Shown: positions 7,828 through 15,594, counted from the first letter of the stretch. The stretch is DNA of 43,200 bases from Gemmiger sp. An87 (GCF_002159185.1 NZ_NFHD01000029.1:1-43200), one strand, 5' to 3'. A program made the numbers and translations. The notes: generated by a model not told the origin, from the sequence alone.

Positions 7828-7874
7828 ATTATACCTAATAGCAATATTTGTTCAAGTACGCAAATTATTTGTAC
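7828..7874 (-). promoter_or_regulatory. Divergent flavin reductase promoter with HxlR-type operator candidate
   Basis: On the minus strand TTGAAC (7850-7855) and TATAAT (7828-7833) are 16 nt apart. Directly upstream, 7861-7871 is the near-perfect palindrome CAAATTATTTG, flanked by GTAC at 7856-7859 and 7871-7874. GTAC-type half sites fit operators of HxlR/YodB regulators. The site would block the -35 box. Confidence 0.6.
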
Positions 7875-7919
7875 CTGGTATCAAAAAATATACTGCAAAA
7901 GACGAGGAACGATCCAATT

Positions 7920-8273
7920 ATGACTTATGAAGAATTCAAAGAAAAGGTTGGCAGTATCATTCTAACCGGCAAGGGCAACTGCCCGGTTACACCGGTGGTT
8001 CAAATGCTGCAGGGCAAATGGAAACTCCAAATTCTCTATGAACTATGCATCAAGTGTCCCATGCGGTTTGGCGAACTGAAAAAAGTTCTCAAGCCCATCA
8101 CCAACACAGCTCTGACCAACGCCCTGAAGGAACTGGAAGCGGATGAATTGGTTCAGCGTATCCAATACAATGAAATGCCCCTGCGCGTGGAGTACTCCCT
8201 CACCGAGAAAGGGCAAGATCTGCTGCCTGTTTTTTATGCCATCTCCCAGTGGGGTATGAAGTATATACCATAA
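7920..8273 (+). CDS. HxlR family transcriptional regulator
   Basis: A 117-residue winged-helix protein. Signature elements are CPVTPVVQMLQGKWKLQILYEL (residues 20-41), MRFGELKKVLKPITNTALTNALKELEADELVQR and the wing VEYSLTEKG. Cys20 before the PVT motif matches the redox-active cysteine of YodB/HypR-like members, so sensing of electrophiles or disulfide stress is plausible. The ATG at 7920 has GAGGA about 10 nt upstream; an open frame reaching back to 7848 crosses the control region and is not used. It probably controls the divergent flavin reductase and itself. Confidence 0.9.
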   Translation: MTYEEFKEKVGSIILTGKGNCPVTPVVQMLQGKWKLQILYELCIKCPMRFGELKKVLKPITNTALTNALKELEADELVQRIQYNEMPLRVEYSLTEKGQDLLPVFYAISQWGMKYIP

Positions 8274-8307
8274 TTCTGAATATAATAGTGCCTTTTTAGA
8301 AGATAGA

Positions 8308-8354
8308 AGCCGGGAAGTATTGGTGTTAGCCCAACTCCCCGGCTTTATTTTTTT
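8308..8354 (+). terminator. Terminator after the HxlR gene
   Basis: Arms AGCCGGGAAGT (8308-8318) and ACTCCCCGGCT (8334-8344) pair over 11 bases with one mismatch and are followed by TTATTTTTTT. Confidence 0.8.
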
Positions 8355-8435
8355 CATTTACTAACGTGGTTCGATTGTCAAGGGTATTACGAACAATATT
8401 TTATAGCTTTGCCAAGTAAGGGAGTAAAATGTGTT

Positions 8436-9233
8436 TTAAAACGACAAAGTTTCACCGTCAGCAGGGATCTTCACTTTAGAAAGAAGATTCTGTGATTCCA
8501 ACTTTTCACGTAAAGAGGTGCGAGAAAGAGAAGCATGTGCCACATTATCCATATGACTGATAATAATATCTGCTTCTGGAGCGTGTGCGATTACTTCCGC
8601 CACATCTGCGGCATCCATGATCAGTCTGCCAAAATCAACAAGTTCCGCAGCGCAGGCATTTAATATGATAACGCCAGGCTGAAAGCGTCTCAAGCTTTTC
8701 TCTACCTGTTCATACCAAATGGTGTCCCCAGCGAGATAAAGAGTTTTTTCCTCTCCTTCCATCATAAAGCCCATAGCTGAACCACAGGGAATCGTCACGC
8801 CATGTCGTGCCGGTACATTTGTCACGGTTACTTCTCCAATAGAGAGACCAGACTGCGGTAAAATTCTTACATCCTTAAATCCCGACCGAACAAAAATCTG
8901 CGCGTCTTCATCATTTTGTACCAGTACAGGTGTTTCCTTGTTTAATACATTCCCAACTGTTCCGTCCATCTCCATATCAATATGATCCGGATGGATATGA
9001 GTAACAATATAATAGTCCACATCAGAAAGAATTTCATCAACAGTTGTGGGCAGCGGACAGATGGGCATGGAAATAAATGTTTTCTGCGAATCTGGCGTTT
9101 TAAATGGAATAGATTCCGGAAGTCCGGCAAAACAACCAAAACCGTCCTTGGGAGCGAGCCACGGATCAACTAAAAACACCTTCCCACCACAGTGAATCTT
9201 AATGGTTGCATTTCGTATCTGTTGAATGAGCAT
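8436..9233 (-). CDS. MBL-fold metallo-hydrolase (UlaG-like), copy 1
   Basis: A 265-residue metallo-beta-lactamase-fold protein. The first strands read QQIRNATIKIHCGG and FLVDPWLAPKDG, and the metal motif HxHxDH is intact as HIHPDH (His79, His81, Asp83, His84). A later LYLAGDTIWYE carries the bridging Asp, and SHMDNVAH the last His. This is the UlaG/RNase Z-like layout, a cytoplasmic di-metal hydrolase of unknown substrate. GGAG lies before the ATG. It is a paralog of the protein encoded at 19461, which has lost the Asp of the metal motif. It lies downstream of the TIGR04076 gene on the same strand, 198 nt away. Confidence 0.9.
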   Translation of the reverse strand: MLIQQIRNATIKIHCGGKVFLVDPWLAPKDGFGCFAGLPESIPFKTPDSQKTFISMPICPLPTTVDEILSDVDYYIVTHIHPDHIDMEMDGTVGNVLNKETPVLVQNDEDAQIFVRSGFKDVRILPQSGLSIGEVTVTNVPARHGVTIPCGSAMGFMMEGEEKTLYLAGDTIWYEQVEKSLRRFQPGVIILNACAAELVDFGRLIMDAADVAEVIAHAPEADIIISHMDNVAHASLSRTSLREKLESQNLLSKVKIPADGETLSF

Positions 9234-9430
9234 AATGTATTCTCCTGCTTGATTTTAAATATTAAAGACTAACTATAATAATTTCTACCATCTGCAAATA
9301 GGCATCGTCGATTATGATCCCCTTAAACTTTATGCTGCTCTCTTTCCAATCTTTTGAGATCGCATTTGACAACAGTGGACCGCAATCAACTTCTTCTTGG
9401 ACAAGCTTTTCATTCGTCCCAGTGTATTCT

Positions 9431-9739
9431 CTACTCCGCCTCTAAGAGAAAAATAACCGGCCGGATGCCATCCGGACAAGCGAATACGCCAATCGTATCA
9501 TTATTTAGCCAAGTACCAGAAGGCTGGACCAACTCTCCCATGGATAGCTGATGTACCATGGGAGCAATCACCTGCCAGGCAACTCCACACATCTCTTCTG
9601 GCGGATGGACACCGTCGCTGTATAGCACTTGACCTTTTTGATGAAAAGGACACATTCCTGAATTAGGAATCGCATACCGTTCTGCCAATTCCTGATCGTA
9701 CTCCGTCCGCAACACGGTGATTTTAACCTTTTTATTCAC
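9431..9739 (-). CDS. TIGR04076 family protein
   Basis: A 102-residue protein that matches the TIGR04076 pattern: a VKITVLRTEYDQELAERY opening, then a CPFHQKGQ strand, GVHPPEEMCGVAWQVIAPMV and the closing ACPDGIRPVIFLLE. The family is small, soluble and of unknown function; the conserved cysteines suggest metal or redox chemistry, unproven. The start is GTG at 9739, with GGAGGG 6 nt upstream. The open frame reaching back to 9805 adds unrelated sequence and is rejected. It follows the three sirtuin genes on the same strand after 134 nt. Confidence 0.85.
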   Translation of the reverse strand: MNKKVKITVLRTEYDQELAERYAIPNSGMCPFHQKGQVLYSDGVHPPEEMCGVAWQVIAPMVHQLSMGELVQPSGTWLNNDTIGVFACPDGIRPVIFLLEAE

Positions 9740-9873
9740 TATCAACCCTCCTTCAAATTGTTTGGTGTCGTGCGTTTTTGTGCGTCTATCAGTATCAGAT
9801 GTCAAAGCCTGTACGTTCTGTTCGAGAAAATAATGCCATCACTTATGGCCATTTTGAACTTACTCTGGAACTC

Positions 9874-10710
9874 TCACACCTCGCATGCCGCCCGGAGAGC
9901 AGGCAGCAGCTCATCCAGCCGCCCGTCCAGTCCGAAGGACTTCTCCTGGATATTGTCCGCAATGTAGATCTCTCCCAGATTGATAGTCACATAAGTCGCG
10001 TTTGGCTCGCCAGCCACCAGGCGCATCATTGGGGCCTTAATTAGCTGATTGCGCCAACCAATGCCCAGCTCCAGAACCATCAGCTTTTCCCCGTGATAGG
10101 TATTCAGAAAGTTCTGGAACCGTACCTGGGCAGCAACATCTGAAATCATTCTCTGACCCGCCCCCATGTGGATGTCCATGGGACCCCCGCACTTGGGACA
10201 GCGCGGCACCAACTCTGCAGGCACATGGCCGCCCTGTTCCACATCTGATAATTTTTCGGCCAACTCCAGACTGGGATAGCGGGTGTCGTGGCAAGGGCGA
10301 GCACACTGCATAGTAATCCAGTTGCCCTCAATCTCATAGATTTTCGACGGATCGAAGCCACACAGTTCAAAGTGGCCTTCTCCGTTTGACGTGACGACAA
10401 AGTAATCTTTCTCTCCCACAATGGCCTTCAAATCCTTCATCACCGGCGCGGGCCGGTATTGTCCACAATAATGATGGATGAGCCGGCCCCAGAAAGCCCA
10501 TTTTTCCTCCTCTCTGGGCCATCCAGCCATCATTCCCTGCAAAATGCACCCTATGCCGTATTTCCGTTTGAAATCCCCAAACAGTCTTTCAAAGGCTGCA
10601 TTGTCCGCAAACAAGTTCAGTCCTTCCGTGATGGACAGGCCGTTACTGGCCCCGATCAGGATAGCGTCCGCATCTTTAAATTTTTCTGCGATTGGTTTCC
10701 AATCAATCAT
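9874..10710 (-). CDS. Sirtuin-like protein C (SirTM-like, lacks catalytic His)
   Basis: A 278-residue Sir2-fold protein, third in a three-paralog operon. It has the NAD-binding turn as GASNGLSITEG (20-30), the TxN motif as TSNGEGHF (107-114: Asn109 kept, the usual Asp replaced by Glu111) and, where sirtuins have E-x-His-G, EIEGN (126-130), so the catalytic His is Glu128. Four cysteines for the structural zinc are present (Cys136, Cys140, Cys171, Cys174; CxxxC then CxxC). The final strand TYVTINLGE matches the IN motif that contacts NAD. Loss of the His argues against deacetylation; an ADP-ribosyltransferase or NAD-consuming role like that of SirTM proteins is inferred. It is the most diverged of the three. 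It starts 16 nt after paralog B, with its own GAAAGGGG box. Confidence 0.88.
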   Translation of the reverse strand: MIDWKPIAEKFKDADAILIGASNGLSITEGLNLFADNAAFERLFGDFKRKYGIGCILQGMMAGWPREEEKWAFWGRLIHHYCGQYRPAPVMKDLKAIVGEKDYFVVTSNGEGHFELCGFDPSKIYEIEGNWITMQCARPCHDTRYPSLELAEKLSDVEQGGHVPAELVPRCPKCGGPMDIHMGAGQRMISDVAAQVRFQNFLNTYHGEKLMVLELGIGWRNQLIKAPMMRLVAGEPNATYVTINLGEIYIADNIQEKSFGLDGRLDELLPALRAACEV

Positions 10711-10726
10711 GCTCTTTCGCCCCTTT

Positions 10727-11608
10727 CTATTTTACTTTTGTTGCGCTGGATCGCTTCGGACGAAGAGCAGCCAGCGTTTCCGCCAAATCTCCTTGCAGAT
10801 ACAGACTGCGTCCCCTCAGATGCTCTGGCACATGCGATGCCTCTCGATTGAGACAAGCATAGAAGACGTTTTCGTTTTTGGCCGTAAGCTCCCAGAAGGG
10901 CAGTTTGATAATACTGGGTGTCATCTCACCCACCCCAAGTTCCAACAGCAGAAGTTTCTGGTCGGACTTTTCCATGATCCAGTGCCGCAGGAATCTATGG
11001 TAGCGGTTCAGATTGTCCTGCCAGAAGGGTCCCTCCAGGAAGGTATCGTCTCGCACCCAAGGAACCAGCACTCGCCCGCAATCCGGGCAACGTGGAACAG
11101 CCTCTTCCGGCAGGCGAACCCCTATCAAGTGATCGGTCAGTTCCTTCACCAGCTCGCGGTTTTCCCAAATGTCGTCCCGGCAGGGCTGACTGCACTGACA
11201 GTAGCTGAAGTCTCCCTGAAAAGCGCAAATTTGTTCCTGAGGAAATACCCGAAAAAACTGCTGATCCACATTAGTGGTCAGCACAAAGACGGGTTTATCC
11301 GCAACAAGCGCTTGCAGGTCCAGATAGGGCTGCCCTGTAGGGGCTTCCCACATGAAGCGCATATATTGGCTGTAATACCCCCACTGTTCCCCATAGCTGG
11401 AAAAGCAGTGGTAGAAACCAGCCAGTGGCGAGGTAAACGCATACTGTTCTCGAAAGGGAGCCAATGTCTCCGAAAGCTCCGGTGACCAGTGATAGTGGTT
11501 GTATCCGGCCGCGCTTGACAGGCCGGAGCCACCACCGATCACGATGGCATCTGCTTGATCGATGCGCTCGGCAAGTTCCCGAAGCGCTGCCTGGTTTCCA
11601 CCGCTCAT
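10727..11608 (-). CDS. Sirtuin-like protein B (SirTM-like, lacks catalytic His)
   Basis: A 293-residue Sir2-fold protein. The NAD site is GGGSGLSSAAG (25-35), the TxNxD motif is TTNVDQQF (111-118, Asn113 and Asp115), and the catalytic position reads AFQGD (129-133), with Gln131 where deacetylases have His. Zinc ligands are Cys139/Cys143 and Cys174/Cys177. A conserved ELGVGEMTPSII and an ACLN strand close the Rossmann fold. The Gln substitution is also known from the SirTM class of ADP-ribosylating sirtuins, in which Asn and Gln are the key residues; that link is inferred here. Its ATG overlaps the stop of paralog A by 4 nt, so the two are translationally coupled. No macrodomain is fused to it or encoded nearby. 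Confidence 0.9.
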   Translation of the reverse strand: MSGGNQAALRELAERIDQADAIVIGGGSGLSSAAGYNHYHWSPELSETLAPFREQYAFTSPLAGFYHCFSSYGEQWGYYSQYMRFMWEAPTGQPYLDLQALVADKPVFVLTTNVDQQFFRVFPQEQICAFQGDFSYCQCSQPCRDDIWENRELVKELTDHLIGVRLPEEAVPRCPDCGRVLVPWVRDDTFLEGPFWQDNLNRYHRFLRHWIMEKSDQKLLLLELGVGEMTPSIIKLPFWELTAKNENVFYACLNREASHVPEHLRGRSLYLQGDLAETLAALRPKRSSATKVK

Positions 11609-12594
11609 TGATTGTTATCTCCGCTTTCCATGGTGTCCCGTGCATCCCGTAGCACTTGGGCAATGTCGGCCACAATGGCCATGCCCCTGTCCTCCAACTG
11701 CTTGGGCAGGAAGTTGTACTTGTCGTTGATGGCAATATATCGAGCATGAGGAAAGCTGAGAGTCAGATTCCAGAAGGGCTCCTGGATGAACATGGGAGTC
11801 AGTCGGCCAACGCCCAGCTCCAGGAACAGAATCTTACTGTCTTTGTGTTCCAGCACATAGCGAGAAATTTTTTCGTACTGTTCTTCGTATTTCGCTCCTT
11901 GGAGAAAATTTCCATATCCTCGCACCCAAGGGAATGCCTCACCGCCGCAGTGGGGGCATCGGGGAATGAGCTCCGTGGGAATCTTCGTGCCATCCCCCAT
12001 AGCGTCCATCATCTCAGCCACCGGCTTTACCGCATCCCATGTGTCATCTGTGCAGCAGGCGGCGCACTGGAAGAACCGGTGATCGCCCTGAATTTCCGCA
12101 ACCTTGTTCTCCGGGTAGAGCTTGACAAACTGGGTATCCTGGTTGGTGGTAAGGACGAAGAAGTCCTTGCCTTTCAGCAAAACGTCTAAATCCAGATAGG
12201 GATCACGCAAAGGGGCAGTCTGGGTAGTGTGAAGGAAGGTGGCAAGATACCCCCAATACTCTTCCCGGGTCTCCCAGGGGTGCATCATCCCTGCAAAAGC
12301 GCCTTTGAAGTGATACTTTTCAGCAAAAGGTCGGAAATATTTCCAGTAGGAGTCGTTGTCCTCATAGTAAAAATCTCCGCCACCAGCAGCGGACAAACCG
12401 GAGGCTCCGCCCACTACCACACAGTCGGCTTCCTTTACCTCCTGTACCAATCGATCAATCTGTTCGCCATACGGCAGCGGCTTTTTGTCAGTCAGCTGAT
12501 AAGGCGTACTGCCAGAAGCATAGACAGGATAGTACCTGGAGTAATTCATCTGGGTCTGCGTAACCAACTCTTCATAGAAGCTCATTTTCATCAT
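11605..12594 (-). CDS. Sirtuin-like protein A (SirTM-like, lacks catalytic His)
   Basis: First gene of the sirtuin operon, 329 residues. After an N-terminal extension of about 55 residues come GGASGLSAAGG (62-72), TTNQDTQF (149-156, Asn151 and Asp153), EIQGD (167-171, Gln169 in place of the catalytic His), zinc cysteines Cys177/Cys181 and Cys213/Cys216 and a closing YIAIN. The flexible-loop region FYYEDNDSYWKYFRPF differs from that of deacetylases, which normally bind acetyl-lysine there. Three ATG codons lie within the first four (12594, 12591, 12585); AAGGA sits 6 nt before the second. It is transcribed from a consensus promoter shared back-to-back with the Rrf2-type regulator. ADP-ribosylation is the best guess, not deacetylation. 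Confidence 0.92.
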   Translation of the reverse strand: MMKMSFYEELVTQTQMNYSRYYPVYASGSTPYQLTDKKPLPYGEQIDRLVQEVKEADCVVVGGASGLSAAGGGDFYYEDNDSYWKYFRPFAEKYHFKGAFAGMMHPWETREEYWGYLATFLHTTQTAPLRDPYLDLDVLLKGKDFFVLTTNQDTQFVKLYPENKVAEIQGDHRFFQCAACCTDDTWDAVKPVAEMMDAMGDGTKIPTELIPRCPHCGGEAFPWVRGYGNFLQGAKYEEQYEKISRYVLEHKDSKILFLELGVGRLTPMFIQEPFWNLTLSFPHARYIAINDKYNFLPKQLEDRGMAIVADIAQVLRDARDTMESGDNNQ

Positions 12595-12608
12595 TCCTTT
12601 TTGCTGGG

Positions 12609-12664
12609 TGTTATTTTTATTTTTACTTCCAACTTATCTTAGCATCCGCTTGCGCCGCTGTCAA
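12609..12664 (-). promoter_or_regulatory. Sirtuin operon promoter and downstream repeat
   Basis: On the minus strand TTGACA (12659-12664) and TAAGAT (12636-12641) are 17 nt apart. The stretch ATAAAAATAACA (minus strand, 12609-12620) lies just after the start of transcription, and an identical stretch occurs after the divergent promoter at 12677-12688, so both are probably bound by the same regulator. Confidence 0.75.
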
Positions 12665-12688
12665 TATGTTGTTATAATAAAAATAACA
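12650..12688 (+). promoter_or_regulatory. Rrf2-patatin promoter with palindromic operator
   Basis: TTGCGC (12650-12655) and TATAAT (12673-12678) are 17 nt apart. The arms TGTTAT (12670-12675) and ATAACA (12683-12688) form an inverted repeat with a 7-nt spacer that covers the -10 box, which suggests autorepression by the Rrf2-type protein encoded next. AGGAG precedes the start codon. Confidence 0.7.
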
Positions 12689-12713
12689 TCAATTTCAAAA
12701 AGGAGATCCGGCT

Positions 12714-13148
12714 ATGAAATACCCCACCCGCCTTAGCGATGCTGTTCATATCCTGGCCTTTATCGCTCTGTACCCAGACTGCGACCTGACCAGCAATAAG
12801 CTGGCCGAGAGCGTTCAGACGAACCCTGCCTATGTGCGCCAGCTCATGTCTGCCTTGCGAAAGGGAGGGTTACTGGTCAGCGTGAAGGGACATCCTCGCC
12901 CTTCTCTTGCCCGTGAGCCGGAAAAAATCACACTGCTGGATGCCTATCGGGCAGTAGAGGGCAACAAGCCCCTGCTCCATCAGGACATCCACACCAACCC
13001 CGCTTGTGGCGTGGGCGTAAACATCCAACTGGCACTGCGTGATTTTTACCTTGACATCCAGAACACAGCGGAAAAACGAATGCAGGAAATTACACTGAAA
13101 GATGTGCTGGAACAATATCGCATGAAGTTAGAAGGGATTCACACATGA
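12714..13148 (+). CDS. Rrf2 family transcriptional regulator (non-FeS type)
   Basis: A 144-residue winged-helix regulator. The MKYPTRLSDAVHILAFIAL opening, SNKLAESVQTNPAYVRQLMSALRKGGLLVSVKG recognition region and ITLLDAYRAVEG are typical of Rrf2. The region that holds three cysteines in IscR and NsrR has only one here (in NPACGVG), so a 4Fe-4S or 2Fe-2S cluster of the usual kind is unlikely. AAAGGAG precedes the ATG. It overlaps the phospholipase gene by 4 nt and is divergent from the sirtuin operon; matching repeats at both promoters make it the probable repressor of both units. What it senses is unknown; an NAD-related or redox signal would fit the context. Confidence 0.92.
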   Translation: MKYPTRLSDAVHILAFIALYPDCDLTSNKLAESVQTNPAYVRQLMSALRKGGLLVSVKGHPRPSLAREPEKITLLDAYRAVEGNKPLLHQDIHTNPACGVGVNIQLALRDFYLDIQNTAEKRMQEITLKDVLEQYRMKLEGIHT

Positions 13149-14005
13149 AAATCGGATTGGTTGTGGAAGGCGGCGGGATGAAATGCGCCTATAATGCAGC
13201 AATCCTGGACGCTTTTCTGGATCACAACATCACATTTGCTTACTGCATCGGTGCGTCTGGCGGATCCGGAAATCTGGCCAGCTATCTGGCCGGACAACGG
13301 GGCCGAAATTTGCGCTTTTTTACGGAGCATATTCACAGCCCCAGCTATTTTGGACTAAGGAGCTTCTTGAAAACTGGCGACTTGTTTGGGCTTCAATACA
13401 TTTATGGGACCCTGACCAATTCCATGGGGAAGGACCCCTTGGATTTTCCCGCCCTGAAAAACAACCCGGCAGAGTATGAGGTAGTGGTAACAAACGCCTT
13501 GACAGGAAAGGCAGAATATTTCGGGAAAGAAGCGATGGCGCAGGACGACTATCGACTCATTATGGCATCCAGCGCCATTCCCGCCGCCTGCCGCCCGGTG
13601 GAATTAAACGACATTCCCTACTTTGACGGTGGTCTTTCGGATGCCATCCCGGTATCGCGGGCGTTGGAAAAAGGCTGCGACCGTCTGGTGGTCATTCTGT
13701 CTAAAATGAGAGATTACGTCCGTAAGCCACAGGGGATGCGGCTCTTCTACACCATGCGCTGCCACCGATACCCGCAGATCATATCCCTGATCGATCACCG
13801 GCATACCGCCTACAACCAAAATTTGCAGGAGGTCTTTGCTCTGGAACGTGAGGGCAAAGCTTTTGTTTTTGCTCCCAGCCATCCCATCCATGCAGGGACC
13901 TATTCCATGAATGAACAGGCGGAACGGGATCTGTACGCCCTTGGCATGGAAGATTTCAACAAGCAGAAGGATGCTCTTGCCGCGTTTATGACTACATATT
14001 TGTGA
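13145..14005 (+). CDS. Patatin-like phospholipase
   Basis: A 286-residue patatin-fold hydrolase of the RssA/YjjU type. The oxyanion loop is EGGGMKCAYNAA (8-19), the nucleophile elbow is GASGG (36-40, Ser38) and the catalytic Asp lies in YFDGG (Asp161), completing a Ser-Asp dyad. There is no signal peptide, so it should act on the inner face of the membrane or on soluble esters. Its ATG overlaps the stop of the Rrf2 gene (ATGA), so the two are made together. The pairing with a sirtuin operon is unusual; a shared stress or conflict response is a possibility and nothing more. The activity is well supported, the substrate is not. Confidence 0.92.
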   Translation: MKIGLVVEGGGMKCAYNAAILDAFLDHNITFAYCIGASGGSGNLASYLAGQRGRNLRFFTEHIHSPSYFGLRSFLKTGDLFGLQYIYGTLTNSMGKDPLDFPALKNNPAEYEVVVTNALTGKAEYFGKEAMAQDDYRLIMASSAIPAACRPVELNDIPYFDGGLSDAIPVSRALEKGCDRLVVILSKMRDYVRKPQGMRLFYTMRCHRYPQIISLIDHRHTAYNQNLQEVFALEREGKAFVFAPSHPIHAGTYSMNEQAERDLYALGMEDFNKQKDALAAFMTTYL

Positions 14006-14142
14006 ACGCTGGCACAGAAAGCGGCAGCGATGATGTCTGGTCTCTTAGATTGCATCCGCAACGCCGGGCTTGCAGCATTTCGGAAGCAACATTTCTTTTT
14101 CCTCCGGCCTATGGTAAGATAGACTTCAAGGAGGAGTGCCAA

Positions 14143-14529
14143 ATGGTTCAGAACCACTTACCCCACGACCACGGACAGACCATCGAGCAGGAACTGGAAT
14201 ATGTGCCCAGTGCAGAAAACTTTCAGACCGCAGCTGATATGTTCAAGCAGCTGGGAGATGGCAGCCGTATCCGCATTTTCTGGTTGCTGTGTCACTGTGA
14301 GGAATGCGTCGTCAATCTTTCCGCCATGGTGGACATGAGCAGTCCAGCGGTTTCGCATCATCTCAAACAGTTAAAATCCGCAGGTCTGATTGTCAGCCGC
14401 CGGGACGGAAAAGAGGTCTACTACAAAGCTGCCGATACCGTACAGGCCCGAAATTTCCACCGTATAATTGAATGGGTTGTAAAGATCGCCTGTCCGTCGC
14501 AGGAAGAACAACAGAAAGGGACCTCATGA
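14143..14529 (+). CDS. ArsR/SmtB family metal-sensing repressor
   Basis: A 128-residue winged-helix protein. The N-terminus is His-rich (HLPHDHG). A core FKQLGDGSRIRIFWLL leads to CHCEECVVNLSAMVDM, in which several cysteines sit at the alpha-3 position used by CadC/ArsR-type sensors, followed by SSPAVSHHLKQLKSAGLIVSRRDGKEVYY. It should release DNA on binding soft metals. The start at 14143 has GAGGAG 6 nt upstream; the open frame reaching to 14002 is non-coding leader. An extended -10 TGGTAAGAT lies at 14112-14120. It is coupled to the AraC gene by a 4-nt overlap. The CadA/HMA operon at 5 kb has an ArsR-like operator and no adjacent regulator, so this protein may act there in trans. Confidence 0.9.
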   Translation: MVQNHLPHDHGQTIEQELEYVPSAENFQTAADMFKQLGDGSRIRIFWLLCHCEECVVNLSAMVDMSSPAVSHHLKQLKSAGLIVSRRDGKEVYYKAADTVQARNFHRIIEWVVKIACPSQEEQQKGTS

Positions 14530-15548
14530 AAAAGGAAGAATCCACAGCTATCGCTCAAAAACTCCAAACGATTCCAAACGGCACTCTTGTTGTGAAGCGG
14601 TGCGGGGCTGGTGAAACAGGCACCACACTCTTTGGCGAACAGTTTCGGGCGGTTACCACTGGAAAAGGATATGTGGAAGCATATGAACCTTTTCCCGGAA
14701 TAGCAGTATCCTTCAATCTTTTTCTTGCTTCCGAGGCCAGGTTTCGGCACCATGCTTCAGATTCTGTTTTGGAAATATACTATTGCCACAGTGGTCGAGT
14801 CGGTTGGAATATGCAAAGCGGTATTGCCGTCTATTTAGGGATTGGGGATGTGACTGCGCACAGTATGACCTGCTGCGCGGATTCGGCTATGATGTTTCCC
14901 CTGGGATATTCGGAAGGAATTTCCATTTCCGTGGATCTGAAACAGCACTCTTCCATTTGCCCCGAAGTTTTAAAGGATACTGGTGCAGAAGCTGATCGGT
15001 TACGGGAGCGATTTTGCTCCGGAAAGCCCTCCGCAATTCCATCCTGTTCCGATTTGGAGCATATTTTCGCCCCGCTCTTTTCTGCTCCCATATCTGTTCG
15101 GAGTTCCCTCTTGAAATTGAAGGTACTGGAAATTTTGATTTATTTGAGCAACATGAAACCGGAGCAGAAAGAACTAACGCAATACTTCTCCCGGCAAACC
15201 GAATTGATAAAGGAAATACATCAACAGTTGACGGAGCACTTGGATCAACGATTTACAATTGCAGAACTTTCCAAACAGTATTTGATCAATACCTCCACCC
15301 TGAAGGAGATATTCAAGGCTGTCTACGGCCAGCCGATAGCCACCTATATGAAGGAATTCCGGGTGCGTCAGGCCATGAAATTATTACGGGAAACAGATGC
15401 CACTATCGCGGATATTGCTGCCCGGGTAGGTTATCAAACCCAGGGAAAGTTTTCAAGCGCTTTTCAGGCCATAGCCAAAATGTCACCCAGAGAATACAGA
15501 AAAGTCCAGGGTATCGCTTCATCTGATTCATTCAGCAAAACACTGTAA
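14526..15548 (+). CDS. AraC family transcriptional regulator
   Basis: A 340-residue regulator. The N-terminal two thirds resemble the sensor half of clostridial AraC proteins that control transporters. The C-terminal DNA-binding domain has both helix-turn-helix units: FTIAELSKQYLINTSTLKEIFKAVYG around 245-270 and DATIADIAARVGYQTQGKFSSAFQ around 295-320, ending SPREYRK. AAAGGG lies 5 nt before the ATG, which overlaps the ArsR stop. No transporter follows it here; convergent terminators and a TetR gene come next, so its target is elsewhere or lost. Confidence 0.92.
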   Translation: MKKEESTAIAQKLQTIPNGTLVVKRCGAGETGTTLFGEQFRAVTTGKGYVEAYEPFPGIAVSFNLFLASEARFRHHASDSVLEIYYCHSGRVGWNMQSGIAVYLGIGDVTAHSMTCCADSAMMFPLGYSEGISISVDLKQHSSICPEVLKDTGAEADRLRERFCSGKPSAIPSCSDLEHIFAPLFSAPISVRSSLLKLKVLEILIYLSNMKPEQKELTQYFSRQTELIKEIHQQLTEHLDQRFTIAELSKQYLINTSTLKEIFKAVYGQPIATYMKEFRVRQAMKLLRETDATIADIAARVGYQTQGKFSSAFQAIAKMSPREYRKVQGIASSDSFSKTL

Positions 15549-15556
15549 TAAAAAAT

Positions 15557-15576
15557 TCTGGCAGGCTACTGCCAGA
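15557..15576 (-). terminator. Terminator for the TetR gene
   Basis: Arms TCTGGCAG (15557-15564) and CTGCCAGA (15569-15576) with a 4-nt loop; the minus-strand read continues into ATTTTTTATT. Confidence 0.75.
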
Positions 15577-15594
15577 AAAGACTATCATAAACAT

